The notes beneath the pieces were generated by a model. That model was not told where the DNA came from, did not search any database, and was given only the letters and a program-made list of their open reading frames with translations. This document shows, piece after piece, positions 12,761-24,715 of a stretch of 64,000 nucleotides of DNA (positions are counted from its first letter, which is position 1; the number at the start of each line of letters is the position of its first letter). The stretch comes from Anagrus nilaparvatae (Eukaryota > Arthropoda > Insecta > Hymenoptera > Mymaridae), in contig JAKSXM010000206.1 in the NCBI GenBank assembly GCA_022575985.1, positions 682,001 to 746,000 of the forward strand. The letters run 5' to 3'. Made by a program: the position numbers and the translations under genes.

Positions 12761-13628
12761 TTAGTATGATTGTTGAAAATTTACTCGATGGTGCATACTT
12801 TGTGTGCATACGGTTGGCTGAAATACTTGGTGCATATGCGTTTTTTTTTTCTTCCTCTTTTTTTAATCTTCTTTATTCTTTCTTTCTTCTTACAAATAGG
12901 TCAAAAAACTTTGTTAGAAACTATACGTCATCAGGTTTTACAAAAAGAGAACCAAAAAGTAAAGTATGTGGAAAAATAAGTATATTTGTATAATAATAAA
13001 AAAAAAGCTGAATAAGTTACTCTTTATTTTTTTGTATGAAAAAGTTTTTTTGAAAAAAATTTTCATTTTTTTCATGCTAAATTAAAATCTTATTTCTTTT
13101 CTTAAACTTTTCTTTCTTTTATGTGCGTTACTTTTTTTATTTTATAAGTAGAAACCTTAAAAAATTCACGTATGATTTTATAGTTTGTCAAAAGCATGAA
13201 TAAGCGGAATTAAATAAAAGTTGAAAAGTTAAGTACTTTTTTTTGTGGTTAGTTTATTAAAACTAGATGTATTTTATTAGCTTATGATATGTTAATAATT
13301 GTCAACGTGGTTATACCTAAATTTTATTAAAAAATGGTTTGAAAAATAAAGGTGGAGATTGGAACTCAAGATTGGAACTCACAAGTATTTTTATCGTGAA
13401 ACTTTTTTACTTATGGCCTAGGAGCTATTTAAGTAGTAACTAACGATTAAAGAGTAAGGATGGACTCGAAGGAAGAGGAGGAAATGTTTTAAGGAAAATA
13501 TTTTGATCAATATCTAAATATTCTGCAGGGAAAAAAGTCACCAAAATAATACGCTAGAGTAAACAAGGACAAGGAGCTTTAGAAAATATTAAATACAGAT
13601 AAAAAATTAGCAACATTATTTGTAAAAA
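12761..13628. other. Gene-free stretch before the LINE pile
   Basis: Two overlapping chance frames (about 12754-12993) in T-rich sequence; no family resemblance. 13440-13628 may be the non-coding or decayed 5' part of the following LINE. Confidence 0.35.
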
Positions 13629-14258
13629 TGATTAAAGTTTTACGTACAGAAAATTAAAAGATATATCACCTGAGAGCATCAATGAGTTTCTGACAGACTG
13701 TGATTGGACACCTCTTCTTGTCCTTAACCCTGAAATTCAGCCAGCACTTGACTGCATGAACTCCAACACTCAGAAGGTAATTGACCATCTAGCTCCTCTC
13801 AAAACCTATACTCCTAGGAAAAATAAGCACCCTTGGATGACTGAGGAAATCCAACTGTTAATCATTAAGCGTAAGGCAACTAAACGTCCTTATACTAGGT
13901 CCAAAAATGTTGCTTTACTTGATGAACTCATTTCCCTATCGGATAAAATAGAGCAACTCTCTGAACTTGCTCGTAGCTTATTCCTACAAGATCACATTGA
14001 CAATGCCATAAACAACAATCAGGATATATGGCGTGAATTTAAACATCTAGGTCTTTTACCTACTCCTAAGAGTGACTTTCATGGTTTCTCTTTAAATGAC
14101 CTTAATGCTTACTTTGCAAGTGTTTCTACATCTCCCACTGAAAATCTCGATAGTGTATAAGAGTTAATATCAGAAGCTCTAGATGAAGGGTTCAAGTTCA
14201 CTGAAGCATCTCTTAATGATGTAATCTTGGCTGTAGCACAATTCAGCACACAAGCTAC
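13629..14258 (+). pseudogene. LINE ORF2: endonuclease end and linker
   Basis: The frame opens near 13629 with FTYRKLKDISPESINEFL and DCDWTPL, the usual end of a Jockey-like endonuclease, then HLAPLKTYTPRKNKHPWMT, the typical haPxK..R...PW linker. It continues through one TAA (14158) as LISEALDEGFKFTEASL and QATG, where a deletion shifts the frame just before the RT. Confidence 0.8.
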
Positions 14259-14998
14259 TGGGAATTCCTCAGAGAATTATTCCCAAATCACTGCCGACTT
14301 TAGGCCTTCTATTAGTTAAATTATTCAATATTTCTCTGAAGAGTTGCGTTTTCCCTGCATCGTGGAAAAAATCTCTCTTGGTTGCGATTAAAAAAAATCT
14401 ACTCCGACAGCTACTTCTGACTTTAGACCAATTACGATCCTATGTTTTCTATCTAAAGTCATTGAGAAACTAGCTCATGACCAGATCACATCTTTCATAG
14501 AAAACAGCAGCTTACTAGATCCCCTTCAAACGGGTTTTAGACAATTTTGTAGCACTGAAACTGCGCTTATAAAACTCACGGATGATATTAGACGTGGTAT
14601 GGAAAACAGGTTGATAACGTCCTGGTTTCAGTTTGATTTCAGTAAGGCGTTTGACTTGATCTCGCCCTCTAAACTTCTTATAAAGTTAAGAGATATGGGA
14701 TTCTCTCGGACGGCCTTACTGTGGATCAAATCCTATCTTCAAGATAGGCAGCTCCAGGTTGTTTCCAAATCATCTCGCTCTGATGTCCTTAGCACAAATC
14801 TTGGTGTCCCTCAAGGGTCAGTGCTTGGCCCTTTGCTCTTCTGCCTTTACATCAATGATCTAAAAACACATCTCCCTATGGGAGTCTTTCACTTGCTCTA
14901 CGCTGATGACCTTCAGGTATATATACAAGCTCCTCCTGAAGATACAAATGCAGCAATAACAACTCTCAAACTAATTGCTGATAAGGTATCAATTTGAG
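14259..14998 (+). pseudogene. LINE ORF2: reverse transcriptase domain
   Basis: After the shift the frame reads GIPQRIIPKSLPTLG and FPASWKKSLLVAI, then (after a second shift near 14395) SDFRPITILCFLSKVIEKL. Palm motifs are intact: FDFSKAFD (motif A), GVPQGSVLGPLLF (motif B) and LLYADDLQVYI (motif C, catalytic YADD). The stop at 14996-14998 interrupts what was probably a tryptophan. The frame from 14402 to 14995 is continuous. Confidence 0.92.
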
Positions 14999-15744
14999 CC
15001 AATAACGTTTCATTGCGCCTAAATCACAAAAAGACTATGGCTATTTATTTCAGTTCACTGACTTTTGTTGAACGCTTTAATGCGTTGAATCTTGAAATTG
15101 ATCTAGGTGAAGACACATAAATTCCATTCTCTGACAAAGTCAAAAGCTTAGGCGTAATTCTCGATAGTAAACTGTCATGGAATTTTCAAATAAAATCCAT
15201 TGAAAATAAAGTAAATAGGATTTTATATTCTCTCCGATTCATAAGACATTGCACCACTGAGGACTTACGCATAAAACTTGCACAGGCACTCAATACCCCA
15301 CATCTGGATTACTGCAACACAGTTTATCTAGATGTGAGCATGACACTGAAACTTAGACTACAACGTCTGAGTAATTCTGGGCTAAAGTATATATTTGGTG
15401 TTAGAAGGGATGAGCACATTACTCCGTACCGGAAAAAACTCAACTGGCTCTGTGTTGAATCGCGCAGACTTTATTTTACTGGCATTATCTACAAAATTTT
15501 ACGTTTACAACAGCCTCCTTATTTAACAAATCTTTTTATTAAACATCTGCCTAAAGATAATGCTAGGAGTGCTTCACGTAATAAAGAACTATCTCTTCCT
15601 GCAATCAAGGATTGTGGGTCTACATCATTCCAGTTACAGGGGGCACTCTTTTGGAACTCAATACCTTCTAACATCAGATTTTTGCACAGCTTAAATTCTT
15701 TTAAAGCTGCCCTTCGTCAACACCTGCTCATGTTTGACCCATAA
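14999..15744 (+). pseudogene. LINE ORF2: C-terminal thumb and tail region
   Basis: Continues as NNVSLRLNHKKTMAIYFSS, then KVKSLGVILDSKLSWNFQI (the LGVxLD..L.W block found after LINE RTs) and the tail LNWLCVESRRLYF, PPYLTNLF and FWNSIPSNI. One further TAA at 15118. The final 136 codons (15334-15744) are an uninterrupted frame with a terminal TAA at the expected protein end. Confidence 0.9.
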
Positions 15745-16024
15745 CAAGTCATTCCATGCATTATCTCAACGAGCTTCACCTTAACTACATATTATATGCA
15801 AAAACTAGTACTATTTTATGGTTTTATCTTTGGTATTTATCTACAAATATCTTAATTATACTCAATTCTGTTATTAATTTAATAAAAGACTTAAGATTTA
15901 TTTATAAATAATTTATTATATATCTTATTACTTAATTATATATTTGCTTTATATCTACTCTACATATGTAAAAAACTGCTATAAACTGTTTATATACAAT
16001 TTTGTTATTTTAACAAATAAAGAA
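15745..16024 (+). other. 3' untranslated part of the LINE
   Basis: A+T-rich segment between the ORF2 stop and the CTATT tail, with AACAAATAAAGAAC just before the tail. No coding signal. Confidence 0.6.
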
Positions 16025-16047
16025 CTATTCTATTCTATTCTATTCTA
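16025..16047 (+). repeat. (CTATT)n LINE 3' microsatellite tail
   Basis: Four and a half CTATT units directly after the LINE 3' end. This kind of short tandem tail marks the 3' terminus of many non-LTR elements. Confidence 0.85.
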
Positions 16048-16059
16048 ACATTAAATAGA

Positions 16060-16605
16060 GCTGAAATAGAGCTGAATATACAAAATATCTTGAATTATAT
16101 ATTGATCAGCATATGCGATGGGACAGACATGTCTCTGAATTATTAAAAACATCTATGTTTGTTATCTTCTTATTTCATAAATTAAAGTATATTTTAAATC
16201 AAAACACCAATGGAAAGTTCTCACTTCATAATGTCTTATGGCATTCTCGGGTTGGGTGGAGCTAATAATACTATAATTAAACTTATACAAGATGTACAAA
16301 TTAGAATTTTTACAATCATAAATCCGAATAATATTACAGCTGATATTATGAACAACATACAGACATTTTATTGCTTTGCTATCGTGAAAGAATTTATGAA
16401 ATTAATAGATTCGTTAAAACTTAAAAATAATAATGATATTAATAGCACAAGAAAGAATATTTTACGTATTCCAAAAAAGAATCAAGCAATTTTTCAGAAA
16501 TGTTATTCTTTCGTATCTATGAAGTTTTTTGATGCCTTGCCTAATAATCTCAAAGAAATTATTATGAACTCTACCAGAGTTCAGCTATCAAAAACTGTTA
16601 AAAAC
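16060..16605 (+). pseudogene. Second LINE fragment, C-terminal region
   Basis: The frame reads KYLELYIDQHMRWDRHVSEL (the YLGxxxD..L.W..H block), then after a frame change FIMSYGILGLGGANNTIIKL and later KKNQAIFQKCYSF and FFDALPNNLKEI. This is the tail order of an RT C-terminal region of another LINE family. No RT catalytic part remains. It stops abruptly near 16605, where a different LINE begins in the same frame, making a chance fused 161-codon frame (16210-16695). Confidence 0.72.
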
Positions 16606-17437
16606 CTTTGTCTCTTCACTGATCTGGATATGAAATGGAGATCTCATGTAAATTACATTATTAAATCGGCTAACCATGTCCTATATAGACTTTAAGCACC
16701 TTATTAACTTATATCTCCGAAAGCAACTTGACACAGCTCTTGTTTTTCCTATCCTTGACTCTGGTGTTTTTCCCATGGGAAACTTACCCGATCAGCAATA
16801 CAAACGCTTACAAAAGCTATTAAATGCATCTGTTAGGTATGTCTTCCATATTAGATACCCATCTTGTACTTCCCCTGACAGAATAAGGCTTGGTTGGTTA
16901 AATGTCAAACTAAGAGCAAAATACCTTAGTGCAGTCCACACCTATAATATACAAAACAATGGAAAGCCAAAGTATCTAAAGGAGAAAATAAAAGTTTACA
17001 TTCCCTCTAGAAACTTACATCCTAAAAATCGTCTTCACATAGTTGTAGATACATCCACAAATCCCACCTACAATTCCTAATTCCTCCTTGGTTTTTATGA
17101 TCTCATTCTGGAACTCTCTCCCTGAAGAAATCCGTCTGTCTAGCTCAGTGGAAGTTTTTAAATCTAGCCTCCACCAACATCTCCTAGAGATGGACAGACG
17201 TGAATCAAACCTCCACTAAATTCAATCTCTTTTTTTCACTCCCTTTATTCTTTTACCTCTACTCTCCTTACTGTACACTAAACCCCTTTCATAATCAAAT
17301 TTAAATTATATTGTATATATTTGTTATATTGTTTCAAATTTTAATTAATGTGTTGCAACTTAAAAACTTTTTTCTTTAATGTACTATAAATCTTTTGTAT
17401 AACCTTGTGCGATAATCTTATCAATAAAAAAAAAAGG
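16606..17437 (+). pseudogene. Third LINE fragment, C-terminal region and 3' end
   Basis: Starts with FTDLDMKWRSHVNYI (the LGVxxD..W..H block of a different family), shifts frame near 16690, then reads FKHLINLYLRKQLDTALVF, LQKLLNASVRYVFHIRYP, LGWLNVKLRAKYL, and after another shift FWNSLPEEIRLSSSVEVFK (17105-17215, ending TAA). The 3' UTR ends in A-rich CAATAAAAAAAAAA near 17425-17437. It appears inserted into or next to the preceding fragment. Confidence 0.8.
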
Positions 17438-17581
17438 TAATATATTTTAAAAAAATATTTGCATTTAATAATTGTAATTGACCGAGTAATTGACTAAAAG
17501 CCCAGACACAAACACTTGTCTCCCTGGGATTATGGTTTTGTACCATAATTTGTAATATACACCTGTAATAATAAAATAATA
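17438..17581 (+). mobile_element. Probable 3' UTR remnant of a LINE
   Basis: A short GC-richer segment with TTGTCTCCCTGGGATTATGG and CACCTGTAATAATAAAATAA repeats resembles a LINE 3' end. It may be the displaced 3' end of the second fragment (16060-16605), split by the third; this is inference from position only. Confidence 0.35.
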
Positions 17582-18239
17582 AAATTTATTGAAGCTATGT
17601 TTTTAAAAAATTCAGTATTAATAACATCCAAAAATGAAGGAAAATGTAACCTTTTTTTATGTATCTTCTTTTTTCTTTTACGGATTTTCTGGTCGCTGCT
17701 CACTACGAACGATTTCAGATATTTTATTTATTTTTACATAATCAGTGTTTAGTAATTAACGATTTCTCAACCATAACAAGCAATAAATTAGAAAATAATA
17801 AAAATCCTTAAAAATATTGCTGATTGAACCACAATTTCAAACCCTGATCACGACTATATATATAGTCAAATTTTTAAGACGCTATGGCTACAGATTCCTA
17901 TTCTAAAAACGCCAGCCTATTTTTCACTTTAAATAATAGATTTGAGTCAGTTTAAACATCTGTAATTAAAAAATCTAATTTCAAAATCATTATCAGAGAT
18001 CCAGAAAACTCTTTAATAATTCATAAAATGCTTAAAATAACCTAAACTACTAATTTGTAAAAATTACTTAAAATAATGCAAAGTTAAAAATTCGCCATTT
18101 TAATTTAGCCATCTTGAAATTTCATTGTTAAAAATTGCGATTTTCGGCCTCTAAAATCTTAGGAGAGTACTAAAATTTAGTTTAAGTAGCAAAATATTTA
18201 AAATTTTCTATTTTTGCAAATTTCTTACTTATTCTGAGT
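17582..18239. other. Gene-free stretch with satellite-like wording
   Basis: Around 17980-18140 it contains CATTATCAGAGATCCAGAA and GCCATCTTGAAATTTCA, wording also present (inverted) around 48.57-48.78 kb, so probably an old copy of a dispersed tandem-repeat family. No genes. Confidence 0.35.
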
Positions 18240-18700
18240 GAAAACTATTCTCTGAGCTATATCTTTTAGGGCCAAATCAAGAGGCGACCCACTCAACCCG
18301 CATTAACTATGCACCAAGGGGGTGACAAAAGTGGGACTCTTCTAATAGAGATTGAGTGGATTTATTAATCTGAAAAAGATCCTCTTACCTAAAATCACTT
18401 GAATTGACCAAGGCATAAAGTTGGCGGCACTACCTCTAGCAGACGACCGCAAGAGTCTACCGGATTATTGTAGAACCTGGTAAAATGTGCCTAATTACTG
18501 TGCGTTGAGTGGAATATACATAAAAATAAAAATATTGTTTTCTTACCAGCGCACTGAAAGCACATATTTTCCAACTACTATGCGTCCGGTAACACGCCCA
18601 GTAAGACTTTTTTCTTGCTAGAGACGAAGAAAAGTTGAATACGGCCCTTGGACATAAAAATAAAGAATGTCCAAAATTGCAGTTTACCACTATTAATAAA
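18240..18700. repeat. Dispersed GC-richer repeat, copy 1
   Basis: The segment CGCAAGAGTCTACCGGATTA followed by TTGTAGAA (18448-18475) recurs near 27174 as GCAAGAGTTTACCGGATAAT and TTGTAGAA. The following GTTTTCTTACC plus CCATAAAAATAAAGAAT-like text also recurs near 42.75-42.97 kb. It is an unclassified interspersed repeat; 77- and 88-codon frames here are not convincing genes. Confidence 0.5.
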
Positions 18701-19189
18701 GTTAATTTACTTGTTATTTGGTCGATTCTTTATTTTTCTGTCTATGGTGGATTTTATTCATCTAAAAATTACACGGAAAAACATTATACATATCAAAATT
18801 TTTAAGTCCAAATTCGTAACTAATACAAAAACAGACTTCCTAATTAAAAAAGGTCATAAAATTAATTACGTATCACTTGTCTTTAAAATTACAAAAGTCT
18901 TACAAAATACTTAAAATTTGTTTTTCAAAGTTTAATCTCCCTTAATAATACGACTTTATAATCTAGATTTTCTCATTAATACCCAAAAGTAAGACAAACT
19001 CTAGAACAAAAAACTAAAAAAAATTTATTGAATTACCAAAATTTAAAAATCACACAAAAGTATAAAATACGAGAATATAAAAATTCCCATACTTTAAATT
19101 CAAGTACTTATAAATCTCAGTGACATAAAATTTTTATATATTTTTTTACATAATTCTGCATTATTATAAAGAAAAAAGAGAAACTACCT
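18701..19189. other. Gene-free A+T-rich stretch
   Basis: An 88-codon chance frame (18648-18914) of low complexity; no recognised domain. Nothing else seen. Confidence 0.35.
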
Positions 19190-19800
19190 CTTGTGTATAT
19201 CATTCTTCATAAGAATAAATGAATATTTTTTTGTTTATATATATATACCTGAATATATATATTCCCATCAGATCGAACGTATCCAAGTCTAAGTGTATAC
19301 ACGTTAAAAAAAGTAAAATAAAAAAGAAATCACACGAGAGGTCTTCCTTGAGCGTCTTTTAACGAAATAGTAAGAAAGCTTTTTTTCTTGTATATCGTCG
19401 ATCGTAAAAGTAGTATAGAGAGATAGGTTATGTTGGTCTATGCAGGAGATTGCGGTATATAATGTATGCGGGCGTTGTTATATATATATATATATATATA
19501 AAGCGCACGCGGTAATCCTCGCTAGAACGATTTCCCCTAGGGTATTTGTTGAAGTGTGAGTAAAAGTTAGAAAAAGAAATTCTCTCTGTATATAGTCAGA
19601 TAGGAAAATTTTAAAGGGATGAGTAAAAGGAAACAGAGAAGAGAAGTGACTATATAGAGAATAGTTTTGCGTGCAGAGTAGCGCAAAGCCTGTTATATCC
19701 ACACCCTACTTTTCTCTTTTCTATCATATTCCTGTGGAGATTATTCTTTTTATACATAAGTTTGTGGCCTCTATTTATTTGTGTTAGTGTATATACGTGT
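19190..19800. promoter_or_regulatory. GC-richer island with (TA)n and GAGA tracts
   Basis: Contains TATATATACC (about 19238), GTATATCGTCGATCGTAAAAG, a (TA)n run at 19478-19501, AAGCGCACGCGGTAATCC, then GAGAGATAGG and AGAGAAGAGAAG tracts. Composition matches the islands near 7.9 and 12 kb. Regulatory role is inference. Confidence 0.25.
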
Positions 19801-20309
19801 TTTTATTATTATCAGCACATGAAAAAACATGAGTTTATTTTATATACAAAAAGATCTGTCCCTAGTTTTTTATGATTTCATTTTTTTTTCTGATCATTTA
19901 ACTCTTGATACTTACTTTTTTTTGTTTGCTTGATTTTATTTAATAAAAATTTAATGATTTATGTCTTACTAATGATTATTTTAATTTAGGTTGGTATTTG
20001 TGTGAGCTTTTGAATAATGATAATAATTTGTATTTAAATTTTTGGTATTTAATTTATTTTATGTGGAAAGAATTAAGTACGTAATAAATCATGGGGTTTT
20101 TATTATGAAATATCTTGATGACATATGCTTATGTTTTTAAATTCTTTTTGGTTTGCAGTAAGACTATCTAAAACGAGTAGTATAAGTCAATATGTTGTGA
20201 TACTGATGAAAAGTAGAAGAAAATTAGTAATTCCTAACTGATTTTCGATCAATTAATGGTGAAAGATCAATTAAACAGCTTCAGGGGTAGTTTAGAGTAA
20301 GGAATTTTA

Positions 20310-20866
20310 AAATCAGTAGTACAAGTCAATATTTTGGAAGAAATTTAATTCTTTAAAAGTTTTATCTGTATTAACAAGTTTCTCAACAAATTAATGAGAG
20401 GATTTCTTTAGGGAAATAAAGATTAATGTAATTCAAGTATCATATGGTGAATAATTTTATACTAGAATTTTGAAAATTGTATGAAATAGATGATAAAGGA
20501 TATTTTAATCAACCGTTAAATTATTTTATACTTTTTTAGCACAGATTTTTGATCTGATTTTTAGTTTGAACTAAAGGTTCTTATACTGAGTGGTCAAATG
20601 TAAATTCACAAATTAAATTTTATCAGTGCGTAAAATATACAAAGGTTTGGATTACTAATTTCAATCCTGTTCTTGGGTAGGGAAATTTTTCGGTTACGAA
20701 GTGTAAATTTTTCAGTAAGACCTTTTGAAAAAAAAGATCACTTTTTCTTATAAATTTGAACTTTGGAAAATTTATTTTTTTTCTGGAAAATTCACTTTCC
20801 AAAGTTCGAATGTGTAATATCAATAAATCCCAATATTTACATTGACCTTTACTACTGATTTTTATA
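20310..20866. repeat. Foldback repeat with AAAATCAGTAGTA ends
   Basis: AAAATCAGTAGTACAAGTCA at 20310 is mirrored by an inverted TGACCTTTACTACTGATTTT near 20845-20865. A further direct copy GAGTAGTATAAGTCAATAT lies at 20176. The arms are short (about 30 bp) and diverged; probably an old MITE of about 560 bp. Confidence 0.4.
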
Positions 20867-22470
20867 ATTCAACATTCACCATTTTTGTGATTTTTTTTCT
20901 AAAAAATAAAAATTAGCCTGAGCAGAGAAAATTTTCTGTTAATCAGTATTTTTTTCCTTTACTACTTAGTTTCCTAATATAATTTAAACACTCTTTTTTC
21001 TAAACCAATTAGGAAGTACGTACTTAATGTTTTGGACTAAAATGAAACTGTAAATAAAATTTCAGTATTTTAATTATTTACTAGTCAATGTTACATTGCA
21101 ATTTTTGGAACACTTTTTAGAGATAAAGCAATATCAGTCAGCTCATTAAAAAATAAAACCTTTTAGCAAAATCTGTTTTAAATATTTCAAAAAATATGAT
21201 AATTCACTTACCATAACTGCAAATGTAATTCTCAAAACTAATTAACATTTTAAAAAACTTATTCCAATCTCAGTGAAAAAATTATAGTAACTTTTTTAAA
21301 TACGCTTTTAAGTTGAAAAAAGAAAAGCTCTTAAAATTAAATCAAGCTACAAGAAAAGCTCAAATAAAAAATATAATCTTTAAAAACTTAAAAAAATCAA
21401 TAATTTTAAAAAATTTAATATCAAAAAAATCCATAAAAAAAATTGTAAAATAAGACAAAAAAACTTAAGCATTTAACGAAACGTAAAATTCTTAAATATA
21501 AAAATAAAGACTAAAAAACTTTTCCTTTTTTATTAAAAAAGGATAAAAAAAAAGACAATAAAAAAAAAAAAAAAAAGTAAAGTAGAGTATAATCTGAAAA
21601 TCTCGTTGAAGAAAAAGAAAAAAAAAAGCGATAAAGAGTAAAATGGTATAAGGTTGATAACAAGAAGTAAAACCATCAGCATCTACTTTAAAACACATAC
21701 ATAAAATGAGTAAAAAAAAAAAAAGTATTAACGAATGAAATTTCTTTATAGCCGGATGTATCTTAGCTTTTTTTTTTTACTTCTCGTCGAGCAAGCTTCT
21801 TCTCATCATTTTCAAAAAAGTAGATAAAAAAAAGACAATGAAAAAAAAAAGTATTAAACCTTGCGTGAAAAAGAGATATAGTTCAAATTGTATATAGAAA
21901 TGATACATTCTTTTTTTCTTTTCTCTCTAAAATGTTTTATACTTTCTATTGTAAGTCGAGTGTGTTTTGTATGAGATTTTTTTTTATGTGCTCGAATTTA
22001 CGTTATAAATTTTTTTTTTTTTTGGTCATAAAATCAAAAAAAAAAAATTTTTTTTTAGAAAATAAGTGTAAATTATATATATTTTTTAAATTTTAGAGTA
22101 ATGGATGGAATAATAAAAAATAAAGAGCTAAGGGAAATTCATGTCGGACGTAGAAAATCCGGATAGATTTTTTTTTCAAGTCGGAAAAGAAACAACGAGA
22201 ATAAAGTATAAGATAGCATTAAAAATAAAAAAGAAAAAAATAAGATGAAGAAGATCGAGTACTCTAAAGTTGAGCCATTGGGATGCATTAATCATTTTTT
22301 TTTTGTAAGCTTTTTTTCTTCAAGAGAATCGTTTACTGTCTCTAACACTTGTATTTAAGCTGAATATTTTTAAATGTGTGACATATTTTATCTTACGAGG
22401 AAAATTTAGTAAAATTATAAATTTTTTTTTTTTCAGTTTCTATAGGTTAATACTTGAATTTTATTTTACT
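20867..22470. other. Gene-free, homopolymer-rich stretch
   Basis: Strongly A- and T-tract-rich between 21300 and 22450 (runs of 8-18). Predicted frames here are poly-F/K artefacts. No transposon ends or RNA genes recognised. Confidence 0.45.
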
Positions 22471-22473
22471 TAA

Positions 22474-22650
22474 AGGAGCAATTAGGTGGTGAAAAATGTT
22501 ACTACTCTCTAGTGATAATTACTAGAATTTTAACTCTAGATTTCATTGAGTAGAATGTCCTAAATGTCTTGGCTAAATTTCTGGTAATGTTTACTAAAGT
22601 TTAGTTGCCCCTAGAGATCTCGTAAAAATATATTTCATGAAATCGACCCT
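22474..22650. mobile_element. Small TTAA-flanked MITE
   Basis: Left TTAA (22470-22473) then AGGAGCAATTAGGTGG; right end TTTCATGAAATCGACCC followed by TTAA (22651-22654). Interior has paired CTCTAGTGATAATTACTAG and CTAAAGTTTAGTTGCCCC-type segments. The right end matches the element at 10784-10997. Confidence 0.55.
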
Positions 22651-22654
22651 TAAT

Positions 22655-23379
22655 TCCTGGTCATTTTCTATTGAATTCTCGTAATTATCAGTCTCTAGAT
22701 CTTCGTACAATTTAATTTTTTGATAAATTTTTTAGTATATTTTATGAATATAAATTATAAATATCTGTCTAAAAAAACGTGCTATTATGAGAGCATATTT
22801 GGGACTCTTTTGAGCACTTTAGAACTTTTTGAGAAACAGGGTAGCATTTTTTAAGGTTCACAGACATATCGTGAAATTATCCAGTAAATTCTTACAGTAA
22901 TCTGTAATAATAGATTTTTTAAATTCAATAATTTTTTATTTTCCGGGCGCTGGCTATGTAGAGCTTAATAGATCTGCGAAATTTTTATGTCAAATCGACA
23001 TATAAAATATATTCTGCGTATTTTTATTTTTTTTCTCTGTGTAGTTGGTATTATATCGTGAAAAGCTGTTATTCCAAACAATCGCAAAAGTTTATTAATA
23101 GATTATAGAATATGGCCTAGTTGACTAAATAGTAAAAAATTATATACACAAAAACTACAAATTGTAGTAAATTAACTAAAATAATTATAACCTTTACTAA
23201 AATTTTCATACTATATTTTAGATCAATTAATAATAAATTAACTGGTTGATGAGCATATTAGTTGACCTGATGGAGAAAATTATATTTCATAACCACAAAT
23301 GCTATTAACATTAAGGTTTAATACAAATATACTTAAATGTATTCATTTAGTAATAACTTCATTTTTCCAATGTTAACTC
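22655..23379. other. Gene-free A+T-rich stretch
   Basis: No coding signal or bounded repeat recognised. Confidence 0.4.
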
Positions 23380-24313
23380 TCTAAACGTTATAGTTAATCA
23401 AAAAAGTGCCTTTTTTTGGCCCAAAATGGCCAATTTTTAAGTTGCTGTCAAAATTCCATTTTTTAATGAAAATAGGCTTTATGGATCTCAATAGTAAATT
23501 AAGTATCAAGGGCGCAAAAGTTTTGGCACTAGTGTGAGCACTAGTACGAGTGCTTGGCGAAGCCGGGAGTGATATGTGTTCACGCTACTGTATAAAGTAT
23601 TTCGCCCATGGTGCTTACAATATTTTTTGCCTACCTAGGCGTAGAACGAGTGCAGAAAATTCTTTACGCACGAATTTTACGCTCGGGAGGGCAAAAAAAT
23701 TTTTTTCAAGCTCAAAATTTCCAAAAAATTCTTTATTCATCCTTTTTGCTTTAGTTGTTTCTGAGATATGAATTTACAAAGTTAAGGATAAAAAATGATT
23801 TTTTTTTAAACCTGAAATTGAGATCTTAACTTTAAATTATCATCTTGCAAACAAATAATTGAAAAGGGACGAGTAATAAATTTTTACAAACTTTGAGGTT
23901 ATGCAAAATTTTTGAGACTTTTTACATTATTTTACAATATGATTTTATACCCATTTTATTGCAAATATAAATTTGGCTAGCAATTTAAAAATTGTTCATT
24001 TTAGGCTGAAATGGGCAATCGGTTTATTGACTAATAACGATGAGAGAAAAATTCACCATCTACAAAGTGCTTGAAAAAGAATTTTCACGCGAAAAAATTG
24101 AGTAAAATAAGTGTTTTGGATTCTTAGCATGGCGATAGCGTTATTTAGATAATAGTCCAATAATTTTTAGCTTATAGTCCAGGACCCTGTACTTTTAGGT
24201 CAGGAGGCTTATTGGAACAAACGCAGGGTAAAGAAGATGTTTTTTTAATGCAATGAGCTGTTCTATAACTTTAGATTATAATTTAGCGTTTCAAAGATGG
24301 TAATCTCCCCTTG
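23380..24313. mobile_element. Decayed copy of the CAAGGGGAG foldback family, with nested insert
   Basis: The right end CTCCCCTTG followed by TAA (24314) matches the family at 34.1 and 38.3 kb, as do internal phrases (GGCCAATTTTTAAGTTGCTG; TTTGAGAC..). The left terminus is lost. Between about 23495 and 23705 lies a GC-richer insert, GGGCGCAAAAGTTTTGG to ACGCTCGGGAGGGCAAAAAA, related to 27.2-27.3 kb. The 73-codon frame at 23550 lies in that insert and is not a gene. Confidence 0.6.
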
Positions 24314-24715
24314 TAAATGTATTTATTTAATAGTATGCATTTAATAGTTTTTATCTTTCGATTCTACGAAAGGGGCAAAATTGTAGGTCAATTAAAAATT
24401 GTTATCAAAAATTTAATTATATCCAATTATTGATAAAATATTCATAAAAAAATTTTTTTTTTTAAATATGAAATACTATACAAAAATTTTCTCAGAAAAG
24501 CATTCATATTTGATATTAATTTGTAATTTTTTAAAAATAAAAAAGTTCATAAAATAGTAATTCAATGTAATGGAATTTAAAAAAGTAAAAAAGAATGCAT
24601 ATTGAAAAAAAATAATTGTCCAATATTTTTTTGCTATGAAAATTTTTTAATTAAATAAATCGATCTAACAGAAAAAATAGCAACCTTTTTTTTCGGAGAA
24701 AAAAATTTTTTTTAA

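Larger units (their letters stand above)
13629..16047 (+). mobile_element. Jockey/CR1-like LINE, 5'-truncated, with (TATTC)n tail
   Basis: Reads from the end of the endonuclease through linker, RT and C-terminal region to a 3' tail of CTATT repeats (about 16025-16047), the microsatellite-type tail left by target-primed reverse transcription. Few disabling changes: stop at 14158, frameshift near 14259 (a GD pair lost before GIP), frameshift near 14395, stops at 14996 (probably TGG to TGA) and 15118. Reading through these gives a nearly complete ORF2 C-terminal two thirds, so the insertion is fairly young. Exact superfamily (Jockey, CR1 or relatives) is not certain. Confidence 0.9.

Noticed and set aside
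16210..16695. Single novel 161-codon gene
   Set aside because: It is a chance in-frame junction of two different LINE C-terminal fragments.
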